Part shown: positions 1-8,117 of the stretch, in pieces
Layout of the letters: the number at the start of each line of letters is the position of its first letter
How positions within the stretch are numbered: position 1 is the first letter of the stretch
NCBI GenBank assembly: GCA_027623205.1
Contig: JAQBYC010000029.1
Location: 1-46,393, forward strand
Origin: Pseudomonadota bacterium
Lineage (GTDB): Bacteria; Pseudomonadota; Alphaproteobacteria; GCA-2731375
Length of the DNA stretch: 46,393 nt
Reading direction: 5' to 3'
The notes under the pieces: model-generated
Database searches by the model: none
The model's input: the letters and a program-made list of their open reading frames with translations, nothing else
Told to the model about the DNA's origin: nothing
Position numbers and translations under genes: made by a program

Positions 1-236
1 GCGGATATTACTCACTGCCCCCGCGATTCAATATCTAGTGGGTGTGGGTGAAAGGCGGATAGGCAAGCCCTAAACTAGTGCTCGCGGTACTGCCTTGACA
101 AAGTGCGCCTCAGACAAGGCCGGACATAGGACTGCACGCAAGCAAGAGCAAAACCCAGAATCAACCTTGCACGAAAGGGGCCGTCCACATATGTGTCCGC
201 AATCCTTTTTCTCTTGGTTGTCCGACATCACCCAGA
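1..236. other. Left-edge stretch without a recognised gene
   Basis: I see no convincing coding region, RNA gene or repeat here. The open frames that cross it have no family resemblance and no good ribosome binding site. Together with the palindrome that follows, it makes up the roughly 320 bases downstream of the small secreted protein gene on the minus strand. Confidence 0.5.
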
Positions 237-269
237 AATTTGGGCCACGGCGTCGCCGTGACCCAAATT
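237..269 (-). terminator. Strong palindrome, possible terminator of the small secreted protein gene
   Basis: AATTTGGG-C-CACGGCG is followed after one base by CGCCGTG-A-CCCAAATT. This is a near-perfect inverted repeat with one mismatched pair, about 50 bases past the stop of the minus-strand gene ending at 320. In that direction the stem is followed only by TTTCTGGG, so there is no real U-tract. It may be a 3' stabilising hairpin or a weak terminator; a protein-binding palindrome is also possible. Confidence 0.45.
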
Positions 270-319
270 CCGGGCGTCCTGCCTTGTCTATTCTCGGCGG
301 GAGACTTGCATACGGCGCC

Positions 320-592
320 TTATTTTTTTGCTTTGGCCTTCTTCGTTTCGGCTTTCACGCATGCCGATTTTTCTTTCTTGCCGGCGACATCGGCACATGC
401 CGCTTCCGCGGCAGCTTTGACCTCGGTCTTCATGCATGCCGATTTTTTCTTCTTGTCCTTTATATCGGTGCAGGCCGAAGCCGCCTTGTTTGCTTTCTTA
501 TCGTCGGCAAGCGAACTGGCCGGCATGAAGACGGTCGCACTTACACTCAGAACAAAGGCAGTCGCGAAAATAGCGATTATCCCTCTGCGCAT
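320..592 (-). CDS. Small secreted Lys/Ala/Cys-rich protein with two CX11C repeats
   Basis: A 90-residue protein of unknown function. It starts with MRRG and a hydrophobic stretch ending near SSLADD, which reads as a signal peptide of about 29 residues, so it is probably periplasmic. The mature part is very rich in Lys and Ala and contains two copies of one unit: ACTDIKDKKKKSACMK and ACADVAGKKEKSACVK. Each has two Cys separated by exactly 11 residues, and the units are separated by 12 residues. The start is supported by GGAGAG six bases before the ATG and by a TTGACA-type promoter upstream. The Cys pairs could form disulphides or bind metal; this is inference. No partner gene adjoins it. Confidence 0.7.
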   Translation of the reverse strand: MRRGIIAIFATAFVLSVSATVFMPASSLADDKKANKAASACTDIKDKKKKSACMKTEVKAAAEAACADVAGKKEKSACVKAETKKAKAKK

Positions 593-634
593 CTAACTCT
601 CCATTAAAAACAGGGCGCTATCCGCCCACTGGAT

Positions 635-663
635 ATTTGTCTGATGTGGATTGCCGCTGTCAA
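635..663 (-). promoter_or_regulatory. Candidate sigma-70 promoter for the small secreted protein
   Basis: On the minus strand a perfect TTGACA (658-663) is followed after 17 bases by ACAAAT (635-640), which matches the -10 consensus at only three positions. It lies about 43 bases upstream of the ATG at 592. The call rests on motif and spacing only. Confidence 0.4.
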
Positions 664-937
664 TCGGTATATTGGATCCGGTGACAAGAATACGGTGCAT
701 TTAATTGGCACGATTTGAAGGCGGTCTCATGCTGCGAATGGACCAAGAAGGTCTCGATTGAAGGCACTGTCAACTTAACTTGATTACCTCGGCGCCATGG
801 TCGGCCGGCGCCTGGGCCAAAGCGTTGCCGGCGACCAGGCGCGAGCGCCCCAACACCCGCCCCCCATCCGGGGGCGCGGGTGCATCCGGGCGGTAATCCC
901 GTTGGTGTCGTCTGTGCACGGATATGTTTTGCCGCGC
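664..937. other. Intergenic stretch with one GC-rich hairpin
   Basis: With the promoter region, this is part of a gap of about 345 bases between the small secreted protein and the CaiD-like gene. I see no coding region I can support. It holds a strong hairpin at 854-882: CACCCGC plus five C pairs with five G plus GCGGGTG, with one bulged C. The hairpin lies about 56 bases past the minus-strand stop at 938. No U-tract follows, so terminator function is uncertain. Confidence 0.5.
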
Positions 938-1711
938 CTACCGGCCCTTCCAATTCGGCGGGCGTTTTTCCGCGAAGGCCAGGGGCCCTTCAATGAAGTC
1001 CAGGCTGTTGCGCATATCCGTTACCGATTGATAATCCGCGGCGATCGCCTCGTCGGCGGAGGCATGGTGCTGGCCCCGCTGAACCACGTCTTTCGAGGTG
1101 CGGATCGATACCGGCGAGCATTCCGAGATCAACCCGGCCCAGCGCCGGGCCGCTTCCAGGGCGGTTCCTTCGGGCACCACTTCGGTGACGAAGCCCAGGG
1201 CATAACCTTCCGCCGCCATCACCCGCCGGCCGGTCAGGATCATGCCCATGGCCTGTTTCATGGGGATCTGCCGGGACAGCCGGTGCAGGCCGCCGGCCAG
1301 GGCCGCGAGGCCGACCCGCGGTTCGGGCAGGGCGAAGAAGGCGTTTTCGGCCGCGATGATGATGTCGCAGGCCAACGCCACTTCAAAGCCGCCGCCCATG
1401 GCCAGGCCGTTGACGGCCGCGATGATGGGCTTCTGCATGTTGAAGCGGTGCGCCAGACCGGCAAAGCCACTGGCCGGCGGCTCGGTTTTTTTGCCTTCCG
1501 CCTGCCATTTCAAATCGTTGCCGGCGGAAAAGGCGCGGTCGCCGGCGCCGGTGACGATGGCGACCCACAGGTCCGGATCTTTTTCGAAATCATTGAAGAT
1601 CTCGTCCATTTCGAAATGCGACGGTGAATGCAGGGCATTCATCCTTTCGGGCCGGTTCATGGTTACGGTCAGGACGTGGCCGTCCCGCTCCGCCAGGCAA
1701 AATTCAGGCAT
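938..1711 (-). CDS. Enoyl-CoA hydratase/isomerase, carnitinyl-CoA dehydratase (CaiD)-like
   Basis: A crotonase-superfamily protein of 257 residues, the usual length. The oxyanion-hole region FSAGNDLKW is present. Both classical glutamates can be seen, one in GGGFEVALACD and one in FALPEPRVGL. The C-terminus GPLAFAEKRPPNWKGR closely resembles crotonobetainyl-CoA hydratase (CaiD) as I remember it. It probably hydrates or dehydrates an acyl-CoA in the cytosol. AGGGAG about ten bases before the ATG supports the start. It is divergent from the seven-gene operon starting at 1824 and shares a 112-base upstream region with it, so joint control is plausible. The crotonase family is certain; the substrate is not. 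Confidence 0.88.
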   Translation of the reverse strand: MPEFCLAERDGHVLTVTMNRPERMNALHSPSHFEMDEIFNDFEKDPDLWVAIVTGAGDRAFSAGNDLKWQAEGKKTEPPASGFAGLAHRFNMQKPIIAAVNGLAMGGGFEVALACDIIIAAENAFFALPEPRVGLAALAGGLHRLSRQIPMKQAMGMILTGRRVMAAEGYALGFVTEVVPEGTALEAARRWAGLISECSPVSIRTSKDVVQRGQHHASADEAIAADYQSVTDMRNSLDFIEGPLAFAEKRPPNWKGR

Positions 1712-1823
1712 AATCTGTATCTCCCTCTACATATTTTTTACATTCAGCCGCCATCCTTCCCTAAAATGCCCCTATTGGCCAGCGAAGGTGTAGGCTAGGC
1801 CTGAACAAACAAAAAAAGGGGGT

Positions 1824-3521
1824 ATGATGGCAGAGGAAGGGAAGCAGGAAAGCGGCGCGCCGATCAAAGCCTCGGACCTTTTCGTCCGTTGTTTGGAGGC
1901 GGAGGGCGTCACGCATATCTTCGGCGTGCCTGGCGAGGAAAACGCCGACGTGATGATTTCGCTGATGGATAGTTCGATCGATTTCGTGCTCTGCCGTCAT
2001 GAACAGGCCGCCGCCTTCATGGCCGATACCTATGGCCGTCTGACCGGACGTCCGGGCGTGTGCCTCGCGACTTTGGGCCCGGGCGCCACCAACCTGGTGA
2101 CCGGCGTCGCCGATGCCAATATGGACCGCTCGCCATTGGTTGCCATTATCGGGCAGGCGTCGACTGCGCGCCTGCACAAGGAAAGCCATCAGAACATGGA
2201 TGCGATCGCCATGTTCCGCCCGATCACCAAATGGGCGCATTCCATTGGCAATGCCAAGACCATTCCCGAAGTGGTCCGCAAGGCCTTCAAGGTGGCCACC
2301 ACGGAGAAACCCGGCGCCACGGTGATCGAACTGCCCGAGGATCTGGCCAAGGTGCATTTGTCGGCCGCGCCCATGCCGGTCGATGTCACCCGCCGCCCGG
2401 CCGCCGATCACAAGGCGGTGGCGCGCGCCGTCGACCTTATCGCCGCCGCCAAGCGGCCGTTGATCCTGGCCGGCAACGGCACCGTGCGCAAGCGCGCCTC
2501 GGCCCAGCTTCGCCGTCTGGCAAGGAAAAGCGGCATCGGTGTGGTCAACACCTTCATGGGCAAGGGCGCGGTATCGCTGGACGATCCCCATTGCCTGTTC
2601 ACCATCGGGCTGCAGGGCCGCGATCATATCACCGCCGCGTTCGAGGAGGCGGACCTGGTCGTCGCCGTCGGCTACGATCTGGTGGAATACGGGCCGGGTT
2701 TCTGGAATGCCAAGGGCGACAAGACGATCATTCATATCGACTTTGAACCGGCCGAGATCGATACGGACTTCCCCGTGGCGGTCGATGTGGTCGGCGATAT
2801 TGCCGATGCCCTGTGGCAGATCAATCAAGCCATGAGCCAGCGGTTCAGTGGCAAGCTGCCCCTGTTCGATATTGCCGATCGGGCAGCTCTGCGGGCCACC
2901 ATAGCCGCCGATCTGACCGGCGAGGCGGCGGATACCGCCTTTCCCATGAAGCCGCAGACCGTGGTCAATGACGTCCGCGCCGCGCTGGGACCTGCCGACA
3001 TCATGCTTTCCGACGTGGGCGCGCACAAGATGTGGGTCTCGCGCTACTATCAATGTTACGAGCCCAACACCTGCCTGATCTCCAACGGTTTCTGTTCCAT
3101 GGGCTTTGCCCTGCCGGGGGCGATTGGCGCCAAGATTGCCCACCCGGACCGCAAGGTCGGGTTTATCTGCGGCGATGCCGGGTTTCTGATGAATGTCCAG
3201 GACCTGGAAACCGCGGTGCGCCGGAAAATCAATTTTGTCTGTGTGATCCTGGTCGATGGCGAATACGGCCTGATCAAATGGAAACAGCAGAACCAGTTCG
3301 ACGGCAAACATTCGGATCTGGCGTTCACCAATCCGGATTTTGAAATGCTGGCAAGATCCTTTGGCATGTGGGGCCGGCATTTGGACGGCGCCGGGCAATT
3401 GCGCGGCGCCCTGGAAGAGGCGTTCCAGCAATCCGGGCCGGCGTTGATCGCCGTTCCGGTCGATTATGGCGAGAACCTGAAGCTGACCCAGCGCCTGGGT
3501 AATCTGGTGGAAGCGATCTGA
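1824..3521 (+). CDS. ThDP-dependent enzyme, acetolactate synthase large-subunit-like
   Basis: A 565-residue three-domain thiamine diphosphate enzyme. The cofactor-activating Glu is in RHEQAAAF (about E60). The PYR domain motif LGPGATNLVTG and the diphosphate-binding GDAG (about residue 450) are present. The metal-site segment reads VDGEYGLIKWKQQ, with Asp in place of the usual Asn, as I recall for catabolic AlsS-like proteins. No small regulatory subunit adjoins it, so a branched-chain biosynthetic role is unlikely. It probably performs a decarboxylation or carboligation of a 2-oxo acid. It heads a probable operon running to 10023. GGGGG lies directly before the first ATG, and a second ATG at 1827 has better spacing, so either start is possible. 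The substrate is unknown. Confidence 0.88.
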   Translation: MMAEEGKQESGAPIKASDLFVRCLEAEGVTHIFGVPGEENADVMISLMDSSIDFVLCRHEQAAAFMADTYGRLTGRPGVCLATLGPGATNLVTGVADANMDRSPLVAIIGQASTARLHKESHQNMDAIAMFRPITKWAHSIGNAKTIPEVVRKAFKVATTEKPGATVIELPEDLAKVHLSAAPMPVDVTRRPAADHKAVARAVDLIAAAKRPLILAGNGTVRKRASAQLRRLARKSGIGVVNTFMGKGAVSLDDPHCLFTIGLQGRDHITAAFEEADLVVAVGYDLVEYGPGFWNAKGDKTIIHIDFEPAEIDTDFPVAVDVVGDIADALWQINQAMSQRFSGKLPLFDIADRAALRATIAADLTGEAADTAFPMKPQTVVNDVRAALGPADIMLSDVGAHKMWVSRYYQCYEPNTCLISNGFCSMGFALPGAIGAKIAHPDRKVGFICGDAGFLMNVQDLETAVRRKINFVCVILVDGEYGLIKWKQQNQFDGKHSDLAFTNPDFEMLARSFGMWGRHLDGAGQLRGALEEAFQQSGPALIAVPVDYGENLKLTQRLGNLVEAI

Positions 3522-3567
3522 GCGAACCGGATAACCGGGCCCGCGGTAAAATAAAAGGAATAGAGAG

Positions 3568-4398
3568 ATGGCATTGCGCGATTTGGAAGACAGGGTTTTG
3601 CCGGGAAACAGCGCCGGCGATCTGGCGGACGCCAGCGCGGCCCAGGTACGCGGCTTGATCCGAAAAGGCCAGATTACCGGGCAGACCGGCGGCATGGCCC
3701 TGGGGCGGATGCAAGGCAACCTGGCCATCCTGCCGGTGGATCTGGCGCTGGATTTCGCCCGCTATTGTCAGCGCAATCCAAAACCCTGCCCCTTGGTGGG
3801 AGTGTCCGAGACCGGCGATCCCATGCTGCCCACATTGGGCGCGGACATCGATATCCGTAGCGATGTATCCAGCTACAACATCTACCGGGACGGCGAATTG
3901 ACGGATACCGTCCATGATATCGGCGATCTGTGGCGCGATGACCTGGTTACCTTTGTCCTGGGTTGTTCGTTTTCGTTCGAGGCGGCCCTGCTGGCTGACG
4001 GCGTGCCCCTGCGGCATCTGGAAGCCGGCTATCTGGTGCCCATGTACCGCAGCAACATCGCAACGACGCCGGCGGGACCGTTTTCCGGACCCGTCGTGGT
4101 CTCCATGCGCCCCATGCCCATGTCCGAGGCTATTCGTGCTGTCGAGGTCACCGCCAGGTTCCCCATGATGCACGGCACCCCGGTTCATCTGGGTGATCCG
4201 GCCGGCATTGGTATTGCGGATATCGGCCGGCCCGACTGGGGCGATGCACCGGAAATCCGGGCCGGCGAAATTCCGGTTTTCTGGGCCTGCGGCGTAACCC
4301 CGCAAGCCGCCGTTCGGGCCGCCAAGCCGCCCCTCTGCATAACCCACACGCCGGGCTCCATGCTCATCACCGATCTGCCCAGCGGCCGTCCGGCCTGA
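3568..4398 (+). CDS. DUF1445 / YcsI family putative hydro-lyase (D-glutamate cyclase-like)
   Basis: A 276-residue protein, typical for the DUF1445 (YcsI, putative hydro-lyase) family. Recognised segments are RGQTGGMA-like [18 protein letters not shown] near residue 30, LPLYRSN-like VPMYRSNIA near residue 160, SMRPMPM, and the C-terminal FWACGVTPQ and [14 protein letters not shown] mammalian member with this domain is a D-glutamate cyclase that forms 5-oxo-D-proline; bacterial members are largely uncharacterised. AAAGGAA and GAGAG precede the ATG. It follows the ThDP enzyme by 46 bases and precedes an enoyl-CoA hydratase by 29 bases. The presence of a gamma-glutamyltransferase-family gene in the same operon could point to glutamyl or pyroglutamyl chemistry, but this is inference. 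Confidence 0.85.
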   Translation: MALRDLEDRVLPGNSAGDLADASAAQVRGLIRKGQITGQTGGMALGRMQGNLAILPVDLALDFARYCQRNPKPCPLVGVSETGDPMLPTLGADIDIRSDVSSYNIYRDGELTDTVHDIGDLWRDDLVTFVLGCSFSFEAALLADGVPLRHLEAGYLVPMYRSNIATTPAGPFSGPVVVSMRPMPMSEAIRAVEVTARFPMMHGTPVHLGDPAGIGIADIGRPDWGDAPEIRAGEIPVFWACGVTPQAAVRAAKPPLCITHTPGSMLITDLPSGRPA

Positions 4399-4427
4399 TA
4401 CTTCCAATTATAAGAAGGACGCCATCG

Positions 4428-5201
4428 ATGAAGACCGAGATCATACGTTGCGAAATCAACGATCATATTGCCCTGGTCACCATGGATAATCCCCCCGTGA
4501 ATGCACAGGACCAGAAATTTCATGAAGAGATGATGCTGGTCTTCGATACCATATCGGACATGGACGAGGTGCGGGTCGCGGTGCTGACCGGGGCTGGAAA
4601 AATCTTCTCCGCTGGGGCCAATATCAAGAACAAGGCGGGCGAAGAGAGGGCGCCGGGAGATGCCTGGCAACATAACCGCCGGGCCCGGGAATGCTTCCAC
4701 GCGATCATGGAATGCCGCAAGCCGGTGATCGGCGCGATCAACGGCGCGGCGCTGGGCGCCGGCCTGGCGGTGGCGGCAAGCTGCGATATTCTGGTGGCCT
4801 CGGAAAAGGCCAGTCTGGGTTTGCCGGAAATCGATGTGGGGCTGATGGGTGGCGGGCGTCATGCCATGCGCCTGTTCCCTCATTCCCTGGTCCGGCGGGT
4901 GATGCTGACGGGTTACCGGGTGCCGGGCCCCGAATTGTACCGGCTTGGCATCGTCGAGGCCTGCGTGCCGCCGGAAGAGCTGATGGCTTGGGCCATGGAT
5001 CTGGCCCGGACCATCGCGGCGAAAAGCCCCATCGCCTCGCGCATCGCAAAACATGCCTTGAACACGATCGAGGAGATGACCCTGCGGGACGGCTACCGTT
5101 TCGAGCAGAACATGACCTACGATTTATCGTCCTATGAAGACTCCAAGGAGGCCATGCTGGCCTTTGCCGAAAAACGCGCGCCCATCTTCAAGGGCCGTTA
5201 G
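4428..5201 (+). CDS. Enoyl-CoA hydratase/isomerase family protein lacking the first catalytic Glu
   Basis: A 257-residue crotonase-fold protein. The oxyanion segment FSAGANIKN is present. At the first classical Glu position the sequence is GAALGAGLAVAASCD, with Ala instead of Glu. The second Glu remains in GLPEIDVGL. Single-Glu crotonases often act as isomerases, decarboxylases or hydrolases rather than standard hydratases, so the reaction is open. The C-terminus FAEKRAPIFKGR is shared with the CaiD-like gene at 938. GAAGGA lies about eight bases before the ATG. The gene sits third in the 1824-10023 operon, 12 bases before the GGT-like gene. Confidence 0.87.
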   Translation: MKTEIIRCEINDHIALVTMDNPPVNAQDQKFHEEMMLVFDTISDMDEVRVAVLTGAGKIFSAGANIKNKAGEERAPGDAWQHNRRARECFHAIMECRKPVIGAINGAALGAGLAVAASCDILVASEKASLGLPEIDVGLMGGGRHAMRLFPHSLVRRVMLTGYRVPGPELYRLGIVEACVPPEELMAWAMDLARTIAAKSPIASRIAKHALNTIEEMTLRDGYRFEQNMTYDLSSYEDSKEAMLAFAEKRAPIFKGR

Positions 5202-5213
5202 GAGCGTCGAACC

Positions 5214-6926
5214 ATGCAACCACCCGCTTCTTTTATGGACGCCTACCGGCCGTCCCTGCGCGGCCATCGACACATGATCGCGGCCGGCCATTATCTGGCG
5301 GCCCAGGCCGGCTTTCAGGTGATGGAAGCCGGCGGCAATGCCATTGACGGCGGGGTCGCCGCCGGCATGGCCCTGGGCGTCGTGCAGAGTGAACTGGTCG
5401 GCGTTGCCGGCGTGGCGCCGATCATCATCTATCTGGCGGAAGAAGACCGGGTGGTGACAATTTCCGGTCTGGGCACCTGGCCGCAGGCGGCCGACCCGGC
5501 GTTTTTCGCCAGGGAGTATCCCGACAGCGTACCCGAAGGCATTCTGCGCTGCATCGTTCCCGCGGCCCCGGCGGCCTGGATCATGGCCCTGGAACGTTAT
5601 GGCAGCATGCGCTTTGGCGACGTGGCCGCGGCCTCCATCCGTCTGGCGCGGGACGGCTTCGCCATGTACGCGCTGATGGCGGAATTGTTGGCGGGCAAGG
5701 CCGAGAAATATGCCCGCTGGCCGGCCAACGCCGAGATCTATCTGCCCGGCGGACGCTCGCCGCAGGTGGGTGATGTTTTCCGGCAGGAGGACCTGGGCCG
5801 CAGCCTGCAGTACATGGCCGACTGCGAGGCCGGCGCCGGGGGCGGCCGCGTGGCGGGCCTGCGGGCCGCCCGCGATGCCTTCTACAAGGGCGATATCGCC
5901 CGCCAGATTGATGCCTACCACAGTGACAACGGCGGCCTGTTGCGCCGGGCCGATCTGGCGGCATTCGAGGTCGAGGTTGAAGATGCGCTGTCCGTCGAGG
6001 TGGGCGGAACCAGGGTCTACAGCTGCGGCCCCTGGTGCCAGGGTCCGCTGCTGTTGCAGATCATGCAATTGCTGCAAGGCCAGGACCTGCGGGGCATGGG
6101 ACATAATTCCACGGCCTACATCCATCACGTGACGGAGGCGGTGAAATTGGCGGCGGCGGACCGGGAACGCTGGTATGGCGATCCCCGCTTCACGGATGTG
6201 CCCATGGACTGGCTGCTCTCGGACGATTATGCCGCCCGGCGCCGGGCCATGATCGATCCCGGCAAGGCCTGGCCCGAAATGCCGCCATCGGGCGACCCGG
6301 GAGCGGCCCGGCCCGTGGCCTCGCCAACCCCGCTTGATGCGCTGGATACATCCTATGTCTGCGCCATAGATGCCAAGGGCAATATATTCTCCGCCACCCC
6401 CTCGGACACCTCCTCCGACGGCCCGGTGATACCGGGCCTGGGGTTCGTGCCGTCTTCTCGCGGTTCCCAATCCCGGCCCGATCGCGAGCATCCCGCCTCC
6501 ATCCTGCCCGGCAAACGTCCGCGCCTGACCCCCAACCCCGCCATTGCCATTCGTCCCGGCGCCTGGGCCCTGCCGCTCGGCACCCCTGGCGCGGATGTGC
6601 AGTGCCAGGCCATGGCCCAGACCCTGCTGAACATCGATGCCTTTGCCATGAACCCGCAGCAGGCGGTGGAGGCGCCACGCTTTGCCTCCTACTCGTTCCC
6701 GCAGTCCTTCGCACCGCATGCCTATCATCCGGGCCTGCTGAAACTGGAAGGCCGCATCGACGGGGAGGTCGGCGCCGCCCTGGCCGCGCTGGGCCATAAA
6801 ATCGAATGGTGGGGGGAGTGGGATTGGCTGGCCGGCGCCGTCTGCACCATTCGCCGGGATCTTAACTCCGGCCTGTTGGAGGCCGGCGCCGATCCACGCC
6901 GCGCCAGCTATGCCCTGGGTTGGTAG
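5214..6926 (+). CDS. Gamma-glutamyltransferase family Ntn hydrolase
   Basis: A 570-residue GGT-family protein with both subunit regions in one frame. The N-terminal part carries MEAGGNAIDGGVAAG. The self-processing region reads LDALDTSYVCAID. Aligned from the following Asp, its Thr (about T379) falls on the nucleophile of classical GGT, while the usual TTH is replaced by TSY. No signal peptide is seen, so it is probably cytosolic, unlike periplasmic GGTs. It may be an amidase or acylase rather than a true glutathione-cleaving enzyme. AGGAG overlaps the preceding stop and lies about nine bases before the ATG. It is the fourth gene of the operon, 18 bases before the tartrate-dehydratase-like gene. 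Confidence 0.87.
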   Translation: MQPPASFMDAYRPSLRGHRHMIAAGHYLAAQAGFQVMEAGGNAIDGGVAAGMALGVVQSELVGVAGVAPIIIYLAEEDRVVTISGLGTWPQAADPAFFAREYPDSVPEGILRCIVPAAPAAWIMALERYGSMRFGDVAAASIRLARDGFAMYALMAELLAGKAEKYARWPANAEIYLPGGRSPQVGDVFRQEDLGRSLQYMADCEAGAGGGRVAGLRAARDAFYKGDIARQIDAYHSDNGGLLRRADLAAFEVEVEDALSVEVGGTRVYSCGPWCQGPLLLQIMQLLQGQDLRGMGHNSTAYIHHVTEAVKLAAADRERWYGDPRFTDVPMDWLLSDDYAARRRAMIDPGKAWPEMPPSGDPGAARPVASPTPLDALDTSYVCAIDAKGNIFSATPSDTSSDGPVIPGLGFVPSSRGSQSRPDREHPASILPGKRPRLTPNPAIAIRPGAWALPLGTPGADVQCQAMAQTLLNIDAFAMNPQQAVEAPRFASYSFPQSFAPHAYHPGLLKLEGRIDGEVGAALAALGHKIEWWGEWDWLAGAVCTIRRDLNSGLLEAGADPRRASYALGW

Positions 6927-6944
6927 CCGATAGGTTTCCCGCAC

Positions 6945-8114
6945 ATGCAGATTTCCGATATTCGTGAGGCCACGGCCTCCATCCGTTCCAATATCCGCAA
7001 TGCCTATGTGGATTTTTCCCAGATGACCGTATCGGTCATCGCCGTGGAAAGCGATGTGATGCGCCACGGCAAACCCGTTACCGGCTATGGCTTTTGCTCC
7101 AACGGGCGTTACGCCCAGGGCGGCATTCTGCGGGAACGTTTGATCCCGCGTCTGCGGGCGGCGGCGCCTGGGGCGCTGCTGAATGATGCCGGGGACAATT
7201 TCGAGCCGCGCAAGATCCGCAATACCATGCTGGCGAACGAAAAACCCGGCGGCCATGGCGACCGGGCCGTGGCGGCGGGGGCCCTGGATATGGCCGTGTG
7301 GGATCTGGTGGCCAAGCTGGCGGCGCAACCCCTGTGGCGGCTGTTGTCGGCGCGCTACAACAATGGCCGCCATGATGAACAGGTGATGGTCTATCCGGGC
7401 GGCGGTTATTACTATCCCGGCAAGGGCCTGGACCGATTGCAGGACGAAATGCGCGGTTACCGGGATCAGGGTTACAAGGTGGTGAAGATGAAGATCGGCG
7501 CCGTTCCCCTGGCCGAGGATCTGCCCCGGATCGAGGCGGTGATGGCGCTGCTTGGCGGCGGTGGGGATCTGGCCGTGGATGCCAATGGCCGTTTTGATCT
7601 GGAGACCGCCCTGGCCTATGGCAAGGCCCTGGCGCCTTTTTCCCTGTTCTGGTTCGAGGAGCCCGGCGATCCGCTTGATTTCACCTTGAATGCGGAATTG
7701 GCGGCGCATTACCCCGGCGCCCTGGCCACCGGGGAAAATCTGTTCTCGCTACAGGACGCCCGCAACCTGATCCGCCATGGCGGCATGCGCCCTGACCGCG
7801 ACTGGATCCAGGTCGATCCGGCCCTGAGTTACGGGCTGACTGAATATCTCGACATCATTGATATGGTGGAGGCAATGGGCTGGTCACGGCGGCGGCTGAT
7901 CCCCCATGGCGGCCATCAACTGGCCCTGGCCCTGGCGGCGGGCCTGCAACTGGGCGGCTCTGAATCCTATCCCGGTGTCTTCCAGCCCTTCGGCGGTTTT
8001 GCCGACGACACGGTGATTGCAGGCGGCATGGCGCAGCCCGGCGAGCATATTGGCATCGGCATGGAAGCCAAGGCCACCATGTTCGCCGAGATCCTTCGCC
8101 TGGTGGGAGGCTGA
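6945..8114 (+). CDS. tarD: D(-)-tartrate dehydratase-like enolase superfamily protein
   Basis: A 389-residue member of the mandelate racemase group of the enolase superfamily. Much of it resembles the Bradyrhizobium D-tartrate dehydratase from memory, including GYGFCSNGRYAQGG, NEKPGGHGDRAV and GGYYYPGKGL. The catalytic KxK is in VVKMKIGA (K181/K183). Metal ligands are recognisable in AVDANGRF, WFEEPGDP and ATGENLFS, and the catalytic His region reads IPHGGHQ. The expected reaction is dehydration of a 2,3-dihydroxy acid to a 2-oxo acid, such as D-tartrate to oxaloacetate. The ThDP enzyme of the operon could use a 2-oxo acid of this type. It lies 3 bases upstream of the HAD gene. The specificity is inferred. 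Confidence 0.82.
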   Translation: MQISDIREATASIRSNIRNAYVDFSQMTVSVIAVESDVMRHGKPVTGYGFCSNGRYAQGGILRERLIPRLRAAAPGALLNDAGDNFEPRKIRNTMLANEKPGGHGDRAVAAGALDMAVWDLVAKLAAQPLWRLLSARYNNGRHDEQVMVYPGGGYYYPGKGLDRLQDEMRGYRDQGYKVVKMKIGAVPLAEDLPRIEAVMALLGGGGDLAVDANGRFDLETALAYGKALAPFSLFWFEEPGDPLDFTLNAELAAHYPGALATGENLFSLQDARNLIRHGGMRPDRDWIQVDPALSYGLTEYLDIIDMVEAMGWSRRRLIPHGGHQLALALAAGLQLGGSESYPGVFQPFGGFADDTVIAGGMAQPGEHIGIGMEAKATMFAEILRLVGG

Positions 8115-8117
8115 TCA

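Noticed and set aside
1761-3728. A 655-codon minus-strand frame opposite the ThDP enzyme
   Set aside because: It is antisense to a well-supported enzyme, is rich in His/Gln/Gly without a domain, and has no ribosome binding site.
5124-7709. A very long open frame (about 860 codons) on the minus strand, opposite the GGT-like and tartrate-dehydratase-like genes
   Set aside because: It is antisense to two genes with clear family motifs and shows no motif of its own; such frames arise from GC-rich third positions.
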